The notes under the pieces were generated by a model. That model had not been told where the DNA came from and did not search any database. It worked only from the letters and a program-made list of their open reading frames with translations. The position numbers and the translations under genes were made by a program. A stretch of 64,000 nucleotides of DNA from Luteimonas rhizosphaericola (GTDB lineage: Bacteria; Pseudomonadota; Gammaproteobacteria; Xanthomonadales; Xanthomonadaceae), in assembly GCF_029888045.1 (NCBI RefSeq), contig NZ_JARXRN010000020.1, forward strand, positions 367,151 to 431,150, in the 5' to 3' direction. Shown one piece after another: positions 26,315 through 34,722 of the stretch. How positions within the stretch are numbered: the stretch's first letter is position 1; each line of letters begins with the position of its first letter.

Positions 26315-27474
26315 CGATCTTCCCGATGCGCTCCACCCTCGCGCTTGCGCTGGCGTCGATCGTCGCGCCCGCCTTCGCGCAATCCGCGGCCGTCGGCCCT
26401 TCGCTGGAGACCTGCGCCGCGATCGAGACCGACGCGATGCGCCTGGCCTGTTACGACGGCCTCGCCCAGCGCACCTCACCCGGCCCGCTCGAGGCCGACT
26501 TGGCCGCCGCCCGCGCCCGGGCCGAACGCGAGGCCGAGGCGACCGACCATTCCGGTGCCCGGACCGCTGCGCCCGCCCCCCGCGCCGACGACCTGTTCCG
26601 CCACGACGAGGCGCTCGGCCGCGCGCTGGCCAACGCCGGGCGCGGCTCGCTGCTCGACAGCCGCTGGGAGCTGGCGCGCGATTCCAAGCTCGGCGTCTTC
26701 AACTTCCGCGTCTACAAGCCGGTGTACCTGATGCCGGCGTTCTGGACCTCGAACGTCAACGAACGGCCGACCTCGCTCAATCCCGACAACACCGTCACCG
26801 ATCCGATCGCGCTGGACTCGGTGGAGACCAAGTTCCAGCTCAGCTTCAAGACCAAGGCGGTGGAGAACCTGTTCGGCGACAACGGCGACATCTGGATGGG
26901 CTACACCCAGTCGTCCCGCTGGCAGGTCTACAACAGCGAGGAATCGCGCCCATTCCGCGAAACCAACTACGAACCGGAAGTGCTGCTGGTGTTCCGCAAC
27001 GCCTACAGCCTGGGCGGCTGGAAGGGCCGCATGGCGGCGGTGGGCATCAACCACCAGTCCAACGGTCGCGGCGACCCGCTCTCGCGCAGCTGGAACCGGG
27101 TCATGTTCAACATCGGCCTGGACCGCGACAACTGGGCACTGATGCTGCGGCCCTGGATCCGGGTGTCCGATGGCAGCGACGACGACAACCCGCAGATGGA
27201 GGACTACATCGGCCGCGGCGACGCCACCCTCACCCACGTACGCGGTCGCAACGAATTCTCGCTGATGGCGCGCCATTCGCTGCGCGGCGGCGACCGCTCG
27301 CGCGGCGCGGTGCAGTTCGACTGGGGATTCCCGGTCCATCCGTCGATTCCCATGCGCGGCCGGCTGCAGTTGTTCCATGGCTATGGCGAGAGCCTGATCG
27401 ACTACAACCACAAGGCGACCTACGTCGGGCTGGGCGTGTCGCTGCAGGAGTGGTTCGAGCCGAGCATCGACTGA
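26311..27474 (+). CDS. pldA: Outer membrane phospholipase A (PldA)
   Basis: The 387-residue protein has a signal peptide (RSTLALALASIVAPAFA), a helical linker, then the OMPLA barrel. The catalytic triad is visible in INHQSNGRGDP and SWNR as H248, S250 and N262, with the same spacing as H142, S144 and N156 of the E. coli enzyme. The N-terminal extension of about 100 residues is longer than in enterics. It hydrolyses misplaced phospholipids in the outer leaflet as a calcium-dependent dimer. The ATG overlaps the MscS stop by 4 bp. Confidence 0.94.
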   Translation: MTIFPMRSTLALALASIVAPAFAQSAAVGPSLETCAAIETDAMRLACYDGLAQRTSPGPLEADLAAARARAEREAEATDHSGARTAAPAPRADDLFRHDEALGRALANAGRGSLLDSRWELARDSKLGVFNFRVYKPVYLMPAFWTSNVNERPTSLNPDNTVTDPIALDSVETKFQLSFKTKAVENLFGDNGDIWMGYTQSSRWQVYNSEESRPFRETNYEPEVLLVFRNAYSLGGWKGRMAAVGINHQSNGRGDPLSRSWNRVMFNIGLDRDNWALMLRPWIRVSDGSDDDNPQMEDYIGRGDATLTHVRGRNEFSLMARHSLRGGDRSRGAVQFDWGFPVHPSIPMRGRLQLFHGYGESLIDYNHKATYVGLGVSLQEWFEPSID

Positions 27475-27574
27475 GTCGCATGCCGCGGCTTCACGCCACC
27501 GCGGTGCCGCCGCCGCTACAGTGGCGCCCGCGTTTCCGCCCCCTTCCCATCCCGATGCCGGAGCCCGTCGCCGC

Positions 27575-28840
27575 ATGACCTGGACCATCGTGGTGACGAT
27601 CGCGCTGACGATTCTCGGGGTCGCGGTCGCGATGAACTTCGCGACGTCCGAGAAGAAGATCGACAAGAAGGTCGAGCACCGGCACGCGATCGCGGACCCC
27701 CAGTTCCGCCGCGAGATGTCTGTGCTGCTCGGCCCCGCGATCGTGGCCGGCAACCGGGTCGAGGCGTTCCAGAACGGCGATGCGATCTTTCCCGCCATGC
27801 TCGAGGCGATCTGCAAGGCCGAGCGCACGGTGAACCTGGAAACGTACATCTACTGGTCCGGGGACATCGGGCGGAAGTTCGCCGAGGCGCTGTCCGAGCG
27901 CGCCCGCGAGGGCATCGCCGTGCACCTGGTGATCGACTGGGCCGGCAGCATCAAGATGGACGACGACCTGCTGTCGATGATGAAGGACGCGGGCGTGCGG
28001 ATCGAGCACTACCGTCCCCTGCGCTGGTACAACATCGGGCGGCTCAACAACCGCACCCACCGCAAGCTGCTGGTGGTCGACGGCCGGATCGGCTTCACAG
28101 GCGGGGTCGGGATCGCCGACCAGTGGACCGGCCGTGCGCAGGATCCGGATCACTGGCGCGATACGCATTTCCGGGTCGAGGGGCCGGTCGTGGCGCAGAT
28201 GCAGGCGGCGTTCAACGACAACTGGATCAAGACCACCGGCGAACTCCTGCACGGACCGGATCATTTCCCCGAGCTGCAGCCTGCGGGCGACATGGACGCG
28301 CACCTGTTCATCGCCTCCCCGGCGAGCGGTAGCGAGAGCATGCACCTGATGTACCTGTCCTCGATCGCGGCCGCGATCCGCAGCATCGACCTGTGCGCGG
28401 CGTATTTCGTGCCCGACCGGCTGATCGCCGACGCGCTGCTCGCCGCGTGCCGGCGCGGGGTGCGGGTGCGGGTGCTGCTGCCGGGCGAACACATCGACTC
28501 GGAGACGGTGCGCGTGGCGTCCAAGGCCTCGTGGGGCGAGCTGATGGCCGGCGGCATCCACATCCACGTCTACCGCCCCACCATGATCCACGCCAAGCTG
28601 CTGGTGGTGGACGGCGAGCTGGTGTCCGTGGGCTCGACCAACTTCGACATCCGCTCCTTCCGCCTCAACGACGAAGCGAGCCTGAATGTCTACGACCGCG
28701 GGTTCGCCGCGACCATGACCGCCGTGTTCGAGCACGACCTGGAGCAGGCGGAGCAGTACGACCTGGCGACCTGGATGAAGCGCCCGCTGTCGGAGAAGAT
28801 CGCCGAGAAGCTGATCCGGCCGCTGCGCTCCCAGGTCTGA
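27575..28840 (+). CDS. Cardiolipin synthase-type phospholipase D superfamily enzyme
   Basis: The 421-residue protein has one N-terminal membrane helix and two HKD motifs: HRKLLVVD (H162, K164, D169) and HAKLLVVD (H339, K341, D346). The gap between them and the surrounding sequence (GFTGGVGIADQWTG; GSTNFDIRSFRLNDEA) match the ClsB/ClsA group. It makes cardiolipin from phosphatidylglycerol, or from PG plus PE in ClsC types. It follows pldA by 100 bp, so a link to phospholipid balance is plausible. Confidence 0.9.
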   Translation: MTWTIVVTIALTILGVAVAMNFATSEKKIDKKVEHRHAIADPQFRREMSVLLGPAIVAGNRVEAFQNGDAIFPAMLEAICKAERTVNLETYIYWSGDIGRKFAEALSERAREGIAVHLVIDWAGSIKMDDDLLSMMKDAGVRIEHYRPLRWYNIGRLNNRTHRKLLVVDGRIGFTGGVGIADQWTGRAQDPDHWRDTHFRVEGPVVAQMQAAFNDNWIKTTGELLHGPDHFPELQPAGDMDAHLFIASPASGSESMHLMYLSSIAAAIRSIDLCAAYFVPDRLIADALLAACRRGVRVRVLLPGEHIDSETVRVASKASWGELMAGGIHIHVYRPTMIHAKLLVVDGELVSVGSTNFDIRSFRLNDEASLNVYDRGFAATMTAVFEHDLEQAEQYDLATWMKRPLSEKIAEKLIRPLRSQV

Positions 28841-28865
28841 GCGCAGCGGCAGCCACGGCGCTCAG
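28837..28865. terminator. Stem-loop shared by convergent genes, spanning both stop codons
   Basis: Perfect 8-bp arms CTGAGCGC (28837-28844) and GCGCTCAG (28858-28865) contain the stop codons of the cardiolipin synthase-type gene and of the convergent GST gene. Thirteen bases separate the arms. No T-tract; a bidirectional terminator or mRNA 3'-end hairpin is likely. Confidence 0.45.
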
Positions 28866-29497
28866 GTCCAGTCGGTGATGCCCTCGCGGCGGTAGACCTC
28901 GGCGAACGACGGCAGCGCCTTCATCCGCGCGGCGTGGGCGGCGAGCGCCGGCCAGCGGTCGCTGGGCGCGGGCATGTTGCGCGACCAGCGCATGAGCATC
29001 GTCAGCACGAAATCCACCGCGCTGCGGCGCTCCCCGAGCAGGTACGGCCCGCCGGCGGCAAGGTGGTCGGCCACCTGTTGCCAGGCCCGCTCCAGCACCT
29101 GCGCGGCGCTGGCCTTCACCCGCTCCACCTGCGCCGGACCGGCCGGCTCGTGGGGATAGAACCAGGCGCGGTAGGCCGGCATCAGGGTGTAGGCGCAGAA
29201 CGCCATCCAGCGGTAGTAGTCGCCGCGCGCGGGCGTGCCGACCGCCGGCGCCAGGCCGGCGTCCGGATAGAGGTCGGCCAGCTGCATGGCGATCGCGATG
29301 GATTCGGTGAGCACCTGGTCGTCGATCACCAGCGTCGGCACGCGGCCCTGCGGGTTGATCGCCAGGTAGTCGGGCGATGTCTGTTCGCCGCGCCCGAAAT
29401 CGAGCATGCGCACCTCGTGTTCGATCCCGAGCTCGATCAGCAGCCAGTGGACCACGAGCGAAGCGGTGCTGGGCGAGCCGTACAGGACGATCGACAT
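28862..29497 (-). CDS. Glutathione S-transferase family protein
   Basis: The 211-residue protein has GSPSTASLVVHWLLIELGI with the N-terminal active-site region, INPQGRVPTLVIDDQVLTES with the cis-proline and the ES glutathione motif, and an all-helical C-terminal domain. It is distinct from the GST at 17247 and lies 58 bp from the fumarase gene on the same strand. Substrate unknown. Confidence 0.87.
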   Translation of the reverse strand: MSIVLYGSPSTASLVVHWLLIELGIEHEVRMLDFGRGEQTSPDYLAINPQGRVPTLVIDDQVLTESIAIAMQLADLYPDAGLAPAVGTPARGDYYRWMAFCAYTLMPAYRAWFYPHEPAGPAQVERVKASAAQVLERAWQQVADHLAAGGPYLLGERRSAVDFVLTMLMRWSRNMPAPSDRWPALAAHAARMKALPSFAEVYRREGITDWT

Positions 29498-29555
29498 GGC
29501 GCGTTCCGGACAGGGGCGGAGCGCGATTATCGCGCGCCGCGCCTCCGGGCCGGTA

Positions 29556-31091
29556 TCAGGCGATCTCCACCACCGGGATCTTGCCGATGCGCGCCTGCCA
29601 TTGCTTCGGTCCGGTCTGGTGCACCGACTCGCCGGTCGAATCCACCGCCACGGTGACCGGCATGTCCTTGACCTCGAACTCGTAGATCGCCTCCATGCCG
29701 AGGTCGGCGAAGCCCACGACCCTTGCTGCGCGGATCGCCTTGGACACCAGGTACGCCGAACCGCCGACCGCCATCAGGTAGACCGACCTGTGCCTGCGGA
29801 TCGCCTCCAGCGCCGCCGGGCCGCGCTCGGCCTTGCCGATCATGCCCAGCAGGCCGGTCTGGGCCAGGACCTGCTCGGTGAACTTGTCCATGCGCGTGGC
29901 TGTGGTCGGGCCCGCCGGGCCCACCACTTCATCGCGCACCGGATCGACCGGGCCGACGTAGTAGATGAAACGGCCCTCGAGGTCGACCGGCAGCGGCTCG
30001 CCCTTGTCGAGCATGTCGACCATGCGCTTGTGGGCGGCATCGCGCCCGGTGAGCATCTTCCCGTTGAGCAACAGCACCTCGCCCGGCCTGAAGGTCGCGA
30101 CCTCCTCGCGGGTGATCGTGTCGAGATCCACGCGGCGCGCGTTCTGCGGGTTGTAGGTCAGCTTCGGCCAGTCCTCCAGCGAGGGCGGGTCCAGCGCGAC
30201 CGGGCCGCTGCCGTCGAGGGTGAAGTGCGCGTGGCGCGTCGCCGCGCAGTTCGGGATCATCGCCACCGGCAGGTTGGCCGCGTGGGTCGGGTAGTCCCTG
30301 ACCTTGATGTCGAGCACCGTGGTCAGGCCGCCCAGGCCCTGCGCGCCGATGCCCAGCGCGTTGACCTTCTCGTACAGCTCCAGTCGCAGCTCCTCGGCGC
30401 GGCTGGACGGACCGCGCGCGATCAGGTCCTGGATGTCGATCGGCTCCATCAGCGCTTCCTTGGCCAGCAGCATCGCCTTCTCGGCGGTGCCGCCGATGCC
30501 GATGCCGAGCATGCCCGGCGGGCACCAGCCGGCGCCCATGGTGGGCACGGTCTTCAGCACCCAGTCGACGATCGAATCGGACGGATTGAGCATGGCGAAC
30601 TTGCTCTTCGCCTCGGAACCGCCGCCCTTGGCCGCGACGATCACGTCGACGGTGTTGCCGGCGACGATCTTCATGTTGACCACGGCCGGGGTGTTGTCCT
30701 TCGTGTTCTGGCGCCTGCCGGCCGGATCGGCCAGCACCGAAGCGCGCAGCTTGTTGTCCGGGTGGTTGTAGGCGCGGCGCACGCCCTCGTTGACGGCGTC
30801 TTCCAGGGAGCCGGTGAAGCCCTCCCAGCGCACGTCCATGCCCACTTCCAGGAACACGGTGACGATGCCGGTGTCCTGGCAGATCGGTCGGTGCCCTTCG
30901 GCGCACATGCGCGAGTTGATCAGGATCTGCGCCATCGCGTCCTTGGCCGCGGGCGATTCCTCGCGCTCGTACGCGGCGGCGAGGCCGCGGATGTAGTCGA
31001 CCGGATGGTAGTAGCTGATGTACTGGAGGGCGTCGGCGATCGACTGGATCAGATCGTCCTGCTTGATCGTGCTGACGGGAGCGTGGGTCAC
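29556..31091 (-). CDS. Class I fumarate hydratase (iron-sulfur type)
   Basis: The 511-residue protein is a single-chain class I fumarase. The N-terminal domain contains MCAEGHRPICQDTGIVTVFL, AAKGGGSEAKSKFAML, GAGWCPPGMLGIGIGG and NCAATRHAHF, whose cysteines hold the 4Fe-4S cluster. The C-terminal domain contains GKMLTGRDAAHKRMVDML and YYVGPVDPVRDEVVGPAGPTTATRMD. It interconverts fumarate and malate. The start is taken as GTG 31091 (VTHAPVSTIKQDDLIQ), because relatives begin just before TIKQxDLI. The ATG at 31124 sits inside a probable -10 box. Confidence 0.93.
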   Translation of the reverse strand: MTHAPVSTIKQDDLIQSIADALQYISYYHPVDYIRGLAAAYEREESPAAKDAMAQILINSRMCAEGHRPICQDTGIVTVFLEVGMDVRWEGFTGSLEDAVNEGVRRAYNHPDNKLRASVLADPAGRRQNTKDNTPAVVNMKIVAGNTVDVIVAAKGGGSEAKSKFAMLNPSDSIVDWVLKTVPTMGAGWCPPGMLGIGIGGTAEKAMLLAKEALMEPIDIQDLIARGPSSRAEELRLELYEKVNALGIGAQGLGGLTTVLDIKVRDYPTHAANLPVAMIPNCAATRHAHFTLDGSGPVALDPPSLEDWPKLTYNPQNARRVDLDTITREEVATFRPGEVLLLNGKMLTGRDAAHKRMVDMLDKGEPLPVDLEGRFIYYVGPVDPVRDEVVGPAGPTTATRMDKFTEQVLAQTGLLGMIGKAERGPAALEAIRRHRSVYLMAVGGSAYLVSKAIRAARVVGFADLGMEAIYEFEVKDMPVTVAVDSTGESVHQTGPKQWQARIGKIPVVEIA

Positions 31092-31122
31092 GGCTGGCTC
31101 GGTGGCGGGCGGAAAACGCCCC

Positions 31123-31128
31123 ATTTTA
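31123..31128 (-). promoter_or_regulatory. -10 box (TAAAAT) for the fumarase gene
   Basis: On the minus strand TAAAAT lies 31 bp upstream of the fumarase GTG, directly after a 7-bp hairpin (GCCGCGC-TTC-GCGCGGC). This favours the GTG over the ATG that overlaps the box. The 194 bp gap up to lacI contains nothing else I can name. Confidence 0.4.
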
Positions 31129-31285
31129 GCCGCGCGAAGCGCGGCCGGCCTGCGCCCTCCGAGGCCGATGCGCGCATCGATCCTTTCCGCGAACGGCGCG
31201 AAGCATCGCGCCCACGCGTCCTGCGCCTGCCGCCACCGGCGGAGCGGTCGGGCGCAGCTGGCCACCTGTGGCCGATCGCGACGCG

Positions 31286-32296
31286 TCAGAGGCCCCGCGG
31301 CGGCGCGGCGGTCGACCCGCGCAGCATCAGGCGGAAGTCGAGGGTCTGCTGGTGCGGCACCTCCACCCCCTCGATGATGGCCAGAAGGAGCCTGGCCGCG
31401 CGGACGCCGATCTCCCGCATCGGCTGGCTGATCGTCGTCAGCGGCGGGCTCAGGTAGCGCGAGGACGCCAGGTCGTCGAACCCGACCACCGAGAATTCCT
31501 CCGGCACGCGGATGCCCAGGTCCCGACACGCCGCGAGCACCCCCAGCGCCATCTGGTCGCTGAAACAGAAGGCGGCAGTGGGCGCCGGCGCCTGGGCCAG
31601 GAACCGCGTCGCGGCCGCGTGGCCGGATTCCACCGAGAAGTCGCCGGGGACCGTCGCCAGCACGTCCACACGGCCGTGCGCCCTGGCCGCGGCCAGGGCG
31701 CCTTCCAGCCGCTGCCGATGCAGCGGGTTGTCGGGGGGGCCACCCACCACGGCGATTCGCTCGTGCCCCAGCGCGTACAGGTGCTCCATCGCGGTGCGCG
31801 CCGCGGCTGCGTTGTCGATGTGGACGCTGGGAATCCCCAGGGTCGGGTCGAACTCGCAGCCGTTGACCACCGGCGCCTTCGCGCCAAGGTGCCGGACGAT
31901 CTCGCGCGCGGTCGGCGGCAGCCGGTGACCGAGGACGATCATGCCGTCGGCCTGGTTGCGCGGCAGCATCTGCGCGTAGCGCTCCTCGCGTTCGGCCTGG
32001 TGCTCGGTATCGCCCAGCAGGACCGCGTACCCAGCGGCCTGCGCCGCCTCCTCCGCGCCCTTGAGGATCTGCGCGAAGAACGGGTTGCCGATGTCCGGCA
32101 CCGTGATCAGGATCTTGCCGCTGCGCTGGGTCTTGAGGGTCCGGGCCGAGGCGTTGGGGACGTAGCCCAGCGCGGCGGCGGCCTGCTCGATGCGCCTGCG
32201 CGTGTCCGGCAGCACCTTCTCCGGCCGCGAGAGCGCGCGCGAGACGGTGCCTGCCGAAACGCCGACGTGCCTGGCGATGTCGTAGATGGTGGCCAT
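31286..32296 (-). CDS. LacI-family transcriptional repressor of the sugar-oxidation locus
   Basis: The 336-residue protein begins with a LacI helix-turn-helix (MATIYDIARHVGVSAGTVSR), the hinge LGYVPNASARTLKTQ, and a periplasmic-binding-protein-like sugar domain (ITVPDIGNPFFAQILKG...CFSDQMALGVLAA...VGFDDL). The ATG at 32296 is preferred over 32347 because the HTH then starts at residue 2, as in all relatives. It faces a gene whose start is 97 bp away. A perfect TGCAATCGATTGCA palindrome between them fits the LacI-family consensus TGNAANCGNTTNCA. A second copy at 44177 marks the far end of the locus. Autoregulation and control of both arms are inferred; the inducer is unknown. Confidence 0.93.
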   Translation of the reverse strand: MATIYDIARHVGVSAGTVSRALSRPEKVLPDTRRRIEQAAAALGYVPNASARTLKTQRSGKILITVPDIGNPFFAQILKGAEEAAQAAGYAVLLGDTEHQAEREERYAQMLPRNQADGMIVLGHRLPPTAREIVRHLGAKAPVVNGCEFDPTLGIPSVHIDNAAAARTAMEHLYALGHERIAVVGGPPDNPLHRQRLEGALAAARAHGRVDVLATVPGDFSVESGHAAATRFLAQAPAPTAAFCFSDQMALGVLAACRDLGIRVPEEFSVVGFDDLASSRYLSPPLTTISQPMREIGVRAARLLLAIIEGVEVPHQQTLDFRLMLRGSTAAPPRGL

Positions 32297-32351
32297 GTCC
32301 CCGTCCCGGATGCGCGCGATGCACTGCACAACGCGTGCCCCGATCATCGCA

Positions 32352-32360
32352 TGCTAGGAT
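32352..32360 (+). promoter_or_regulatory. Extended -10 element of the rightward arm
   Basis: TGCTAGGAT is an extended -10 (TG-n-TAGGAT). Transcription would start near 32367, inside the palindromic operator at 32363-32380, so repressor binding would block initiation directly. No strong -35 is seen. Confidence 0.5.
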
Positions 32361-32362
32361 CG

Positions 32363-32380
32363 GATGCAATCGATTGCATC
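32363..32380. promoter_or_regulatory. LacI-family operator, copy 1
   Basis: GATGCAATCGATTGCATC is a perfect 18-bp palindrome with a central CG, the form bound by LacI-family repressors. It lies in the 96 bp between the divergent lacI-type gene and the TIM-barrel gene, ending 12 bp before that gene's ATG. The bases CGGATGCAATCGATTGCA recur at 44173-44190. Confidence 0.88.
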
Positions 32381-32392
32381 AGGTCATTCGGC

Positions 32393-33445
32393 ATGCGGAC
32401 ACTGCAGGGCCCGGCGCTGTTCCTGGCCCAGTTCATTGGCGACGAGGCGCCGTTCGATCGCCTCGACAGCCTGGCTCGCTGGGCCGCGGGGCTGGGCTAT
32501 CGCGGGGTCCAGGTGCCGACCAGCACGCCCCACATCTTCGATCTCGCCCAGGCCGCGCAGAGCCAGGCCTACTGCGACGACCTCGCCGGCATGCTGGCCG
32601 GGCACGGGATCCGGATCACCGAGCTGTCCACCCACCTGCAGGGCCAGCTGGTGGCCGTGCACCCGGCCTATGACGCGCTGTTCGACGGCTTCGCCCCGGA
32701 AGACCGGCGCGGCAACCCGGCCGCGCGCCAGGCCTGGGCGGTGGACCAGCTGAAGCTGGCGGCGCAGGCCAGCCAGCGCCTGGGCCTCACCGCGCACGCC
32801 ACCTTCTCCGGCGCACTGGCCTGGCCGTACTTCTATCCCTGGCCGCAGCGCCCGCCCGGCCTGGTGGACGAGGCCTTCGCCGAACTGGCCCGCCGCTGGC
32901 GCCCGATCCTCGATGCCTTCGACGCGTGCGGCGTGGACCTGTGCTACGAGATCCATCCCGGTGAGGACCTGCACGATGGCGCGACCTTCGAGCGCTTCCT
33001 CGATGCGGTCGACCACCATCCGCGCGCGAAGATCCTCTACGACCCCAGCCACCTGCTGCTGCAGCAGATGGACTACCTGGGCTTCATCGACCGCTACCAC
33101 GCGCGCATCGGCATGTTCCACGCCAAGGACGCCGAGTACCGCGCCGACGCGCGCAGCGGCGTGTATGGCGGATACCAGGGCTGGATCGACCGCCCGGGCC
33201 GGTTCCGCTCGCTCGGCGACGGGCAGGTCGACTTCAAGGCGATCTTCTCGAAGCTGGCCCAGTACGATTTCCCCGGATGGGCGGTCGTGGAGTGGGAGTG
33301 CTGCCTGAAGCACCCGGAGGACGGCGCGCGCGAGGGCGCGGCCTTCATCCGCGAGCACCTGATCCGCGTGACCGAACGCGCGTTCGACGACTTTGCCGAT
33401 GGCGGTGCCGACCCGAAGGCGCTGCGCGGCATGCTGGGGCTTTGA
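32393..33445 (+). CDS. TIM-barrel sugar isomerase/epimerase-like protein (cytoplasmic)
   Basis: The 350-residue protein is an AP-endonuclease-2-type TIM barrel. Likely metal ligands are in CYEIHPGEDLHDGA (Glu and His), ILYDPSHLLLQQMDY (Asp and His), MFHAKDAEY (His) and VVEWEC (Glu). It lacks a signal peptide, so it acts in the cytoplasm. As first gene after the operator it is probably the most tightly controlled enzyme of the arm. In related 3-keto-sugar loci, such proteins isomerise, or cleave by elimination, 3-oxo-glycosides; xylose-isomerase-like or hydroxypyruvate-isomerase-like chemistry is possible. The exact reaction cannot be read from sequence. Confidence 0.87.
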   Translation: MRTLQGPALFLAQFIGDEAPFDRLDSLARWAAGLGYRGVQVPTSTPHIFDLAQAAQSQAYCDDLAGMLAGHGIRITELSTHLQGQLVAVHPAYDALFDGFAPEDRRGNPAARQAWAVDQLKLAAQASQRLGLTAHATFSGALAWPYFYPWPQRPPGLVDEAFAELARRWRPILDAFDACGVDLCYEIHPGEDLHDGATFERFLDAVDHHPRAKILYDPSHLLLQQMDYLGFIDRYHARIGMFHAKDAEYRADARSGVYGGYQGWIDRPGRFRSLGDGQVDFKAIFSKLAQYDFPGWAVVEWECCLKHPEDGAREGAAFIREHLIRVTERAFDDFADGGADPKALRGMLGL

Positions 33446-33488
33446 ATCCATACCGCTTGATGCGGGCACCACCCTGGGAGGGGATGCA

Positions 33489-34712
33489 ATGACGGCCACG
33501 ATGTCGCGCCTTGGCGTGATGATGTTCCTGCAGTTCTTCATCTGGGGCGCCTGGTTCGTGACCCTGGGCACGTACCTGGTCAATGGCCCCCTGCAGGCCA
33601 GCGCCAGCCAGGTGGCGACGGCGTTCCTCAGCCAGTCGGTCGGCGCGATCGTCGCGCCGTTCCTGGTCGGGCTGATCGCCGACCGCTACTTCGCCGCGCA
33701 GCGCATCCTCGCCCTGCTGCACCTGGCCGGCGCGGCGCTGATGTGGGGCGCATCGACGGCCACCAGCTTCAACACGTTCTCCGGGTTCGTGTTCGGCTAC
33801 ATGCTGCTGTTCATGCCGACCCTGGCGCTGGCCACCAGCATCGCGATGCGGCACATGCAGTCGCCGGAGAAGCAGTTCCCGCCGGTCCGCGTGGCCGGCA
33901 GCATCGGCTGGATCGTCGCCGGCGTGCTGATCGGCTGGCTGGGCTGGGAGCAGACCCAGCGCCTGGACTTCACCTTCAGGATGGCCGCGATCGCTTCGGC
34001 AGTGCTGGGCCTGTACGCGCTGACCCTGCCGCACACGCCGCCGCTGGCGCGCGAGCGGGGTGCGAAGCTGGGCGAGATCCTCGGGCTGGATGCGGCGCTG
34101 CACCTGCTCAAGTCGCGCGCCTACCTGGTGTTCTTCCTGGCCTCGATCGCGATCTGCATCCCGCTGTCGTTCTACTACAACTTCACCAACCCCTTCCTCA
34201 ACGACGTGGGCGTTCGCGGCGCGGCCGGGCTGCAGTCGCTGGGCCAGGTGTCGGAAGTGCTGCTGATGCTGGCCATGCCGTTCCTGTTCGTGCGGCTGGG
34301 GGTGAAGGTGATGCTGGCGGTGGGCATGGCGGCGTGGGTGCTGCGCTACGTGATGTTCGCCTTCGGCGACGCGGACGCGGGCTTCGCGCTGCTGGTGATC
34401 GGCATCGTGCTGCACGGCATCTGCTACGACTTCTTCTTCGTCACCGGCCAGATCTACACCGACGCGCACGCCGGGCAGAAATTCCGCAGCAGCGCGCAGG
34501 GCTTCATCACCCTGGCCACCTATGGCGTGGGCATGCTGATCGGCACCTTCCTGTCGGGCGCGGTCGTGGAGCACTACACCACCGAGGCCGGCCCGGACTG
34601 GGAGCGGATCTGGCTGTTCCCGGCCGGGGTCGCGTTCGTGGTGCTGGTGGCCTTCCTGTTCCTGTTCCGCGAAGGGCGGGCGGCCACGCCTGCCGCTTCG
34701 CCCGCTCACTGA
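33489..34712 (+). CDS. MFS transporter of the nucleoside:H+ symporter (NupG-like) type
   Basis: The 407-residue protein has twelve predicted membrane helices and opens LGVMMFLQFFIWGAWFVTLG, the start typical of the NHS family. It continues FLVGLIADRYFAAQRILA, a loop-2-3 signature. Although named for nucleosides, this subfamily recurs beside DUF1080, GMC and TIM-barrel genes, where it probably carries sugars such as 3-keto-glucose or a glycoside. A strong GGGAGGGG ribosome site precedes the ATG. It is 43 bp after the isomerase gene and 10 bp before the Gfo/Idh gene. Confidence 0.9.
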   Translation: MTATMSRLGVMMFLQFFIWGAWFVTLGTYLVNGPLQASASQVATAFLSQSVGAIVAPFLVGLIADRYFAAQRILALLHLAGAALMWGASTATSFNTFSGFVFGYMLLFMPTLALATSIAMRHMQSPEKQFPPVRVAGSIGWIVAGVLIGWLGWEQTQRLDFTFRMAAIASAVLGLYALTLPHTPPLARERGAKLGEILGLDAALHLLKSRAYLVFFLASIAICIPLSFYYNFTNPFLNDVGVRGAAGLQSLGQVSEVLLMLAMPFLFVRLGVKVMLAVGMAAWVLRYVMFAFGDADAGFALLVIGIVLHGICYDFFFVTGQIYTDAHAGQKFRSSAQGFITLATYGVGMLIGTFLSGAVVEHYTTEAGPDWERIWLFPAGVAFVVLVAFLFLFREGRAATPAASPAH

Positions 34713-34722
34713 GGGCCGCGCC

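Noticed and set aside
31122..31124. ATG as start of the fumarase gene
   Set aside because: It lies inside TAAAATGG, which looks like a -10 box, and would add an unrelated 11-residue lead before the family N-terminus. The GTG at 31091 fits better.
31092..32369. Upstream extension of the fumarase frame across the lacI gene
   Set aside because: The extra codons are the wrong-frame reading of lacI. Fumarase homology starts at about 31091.
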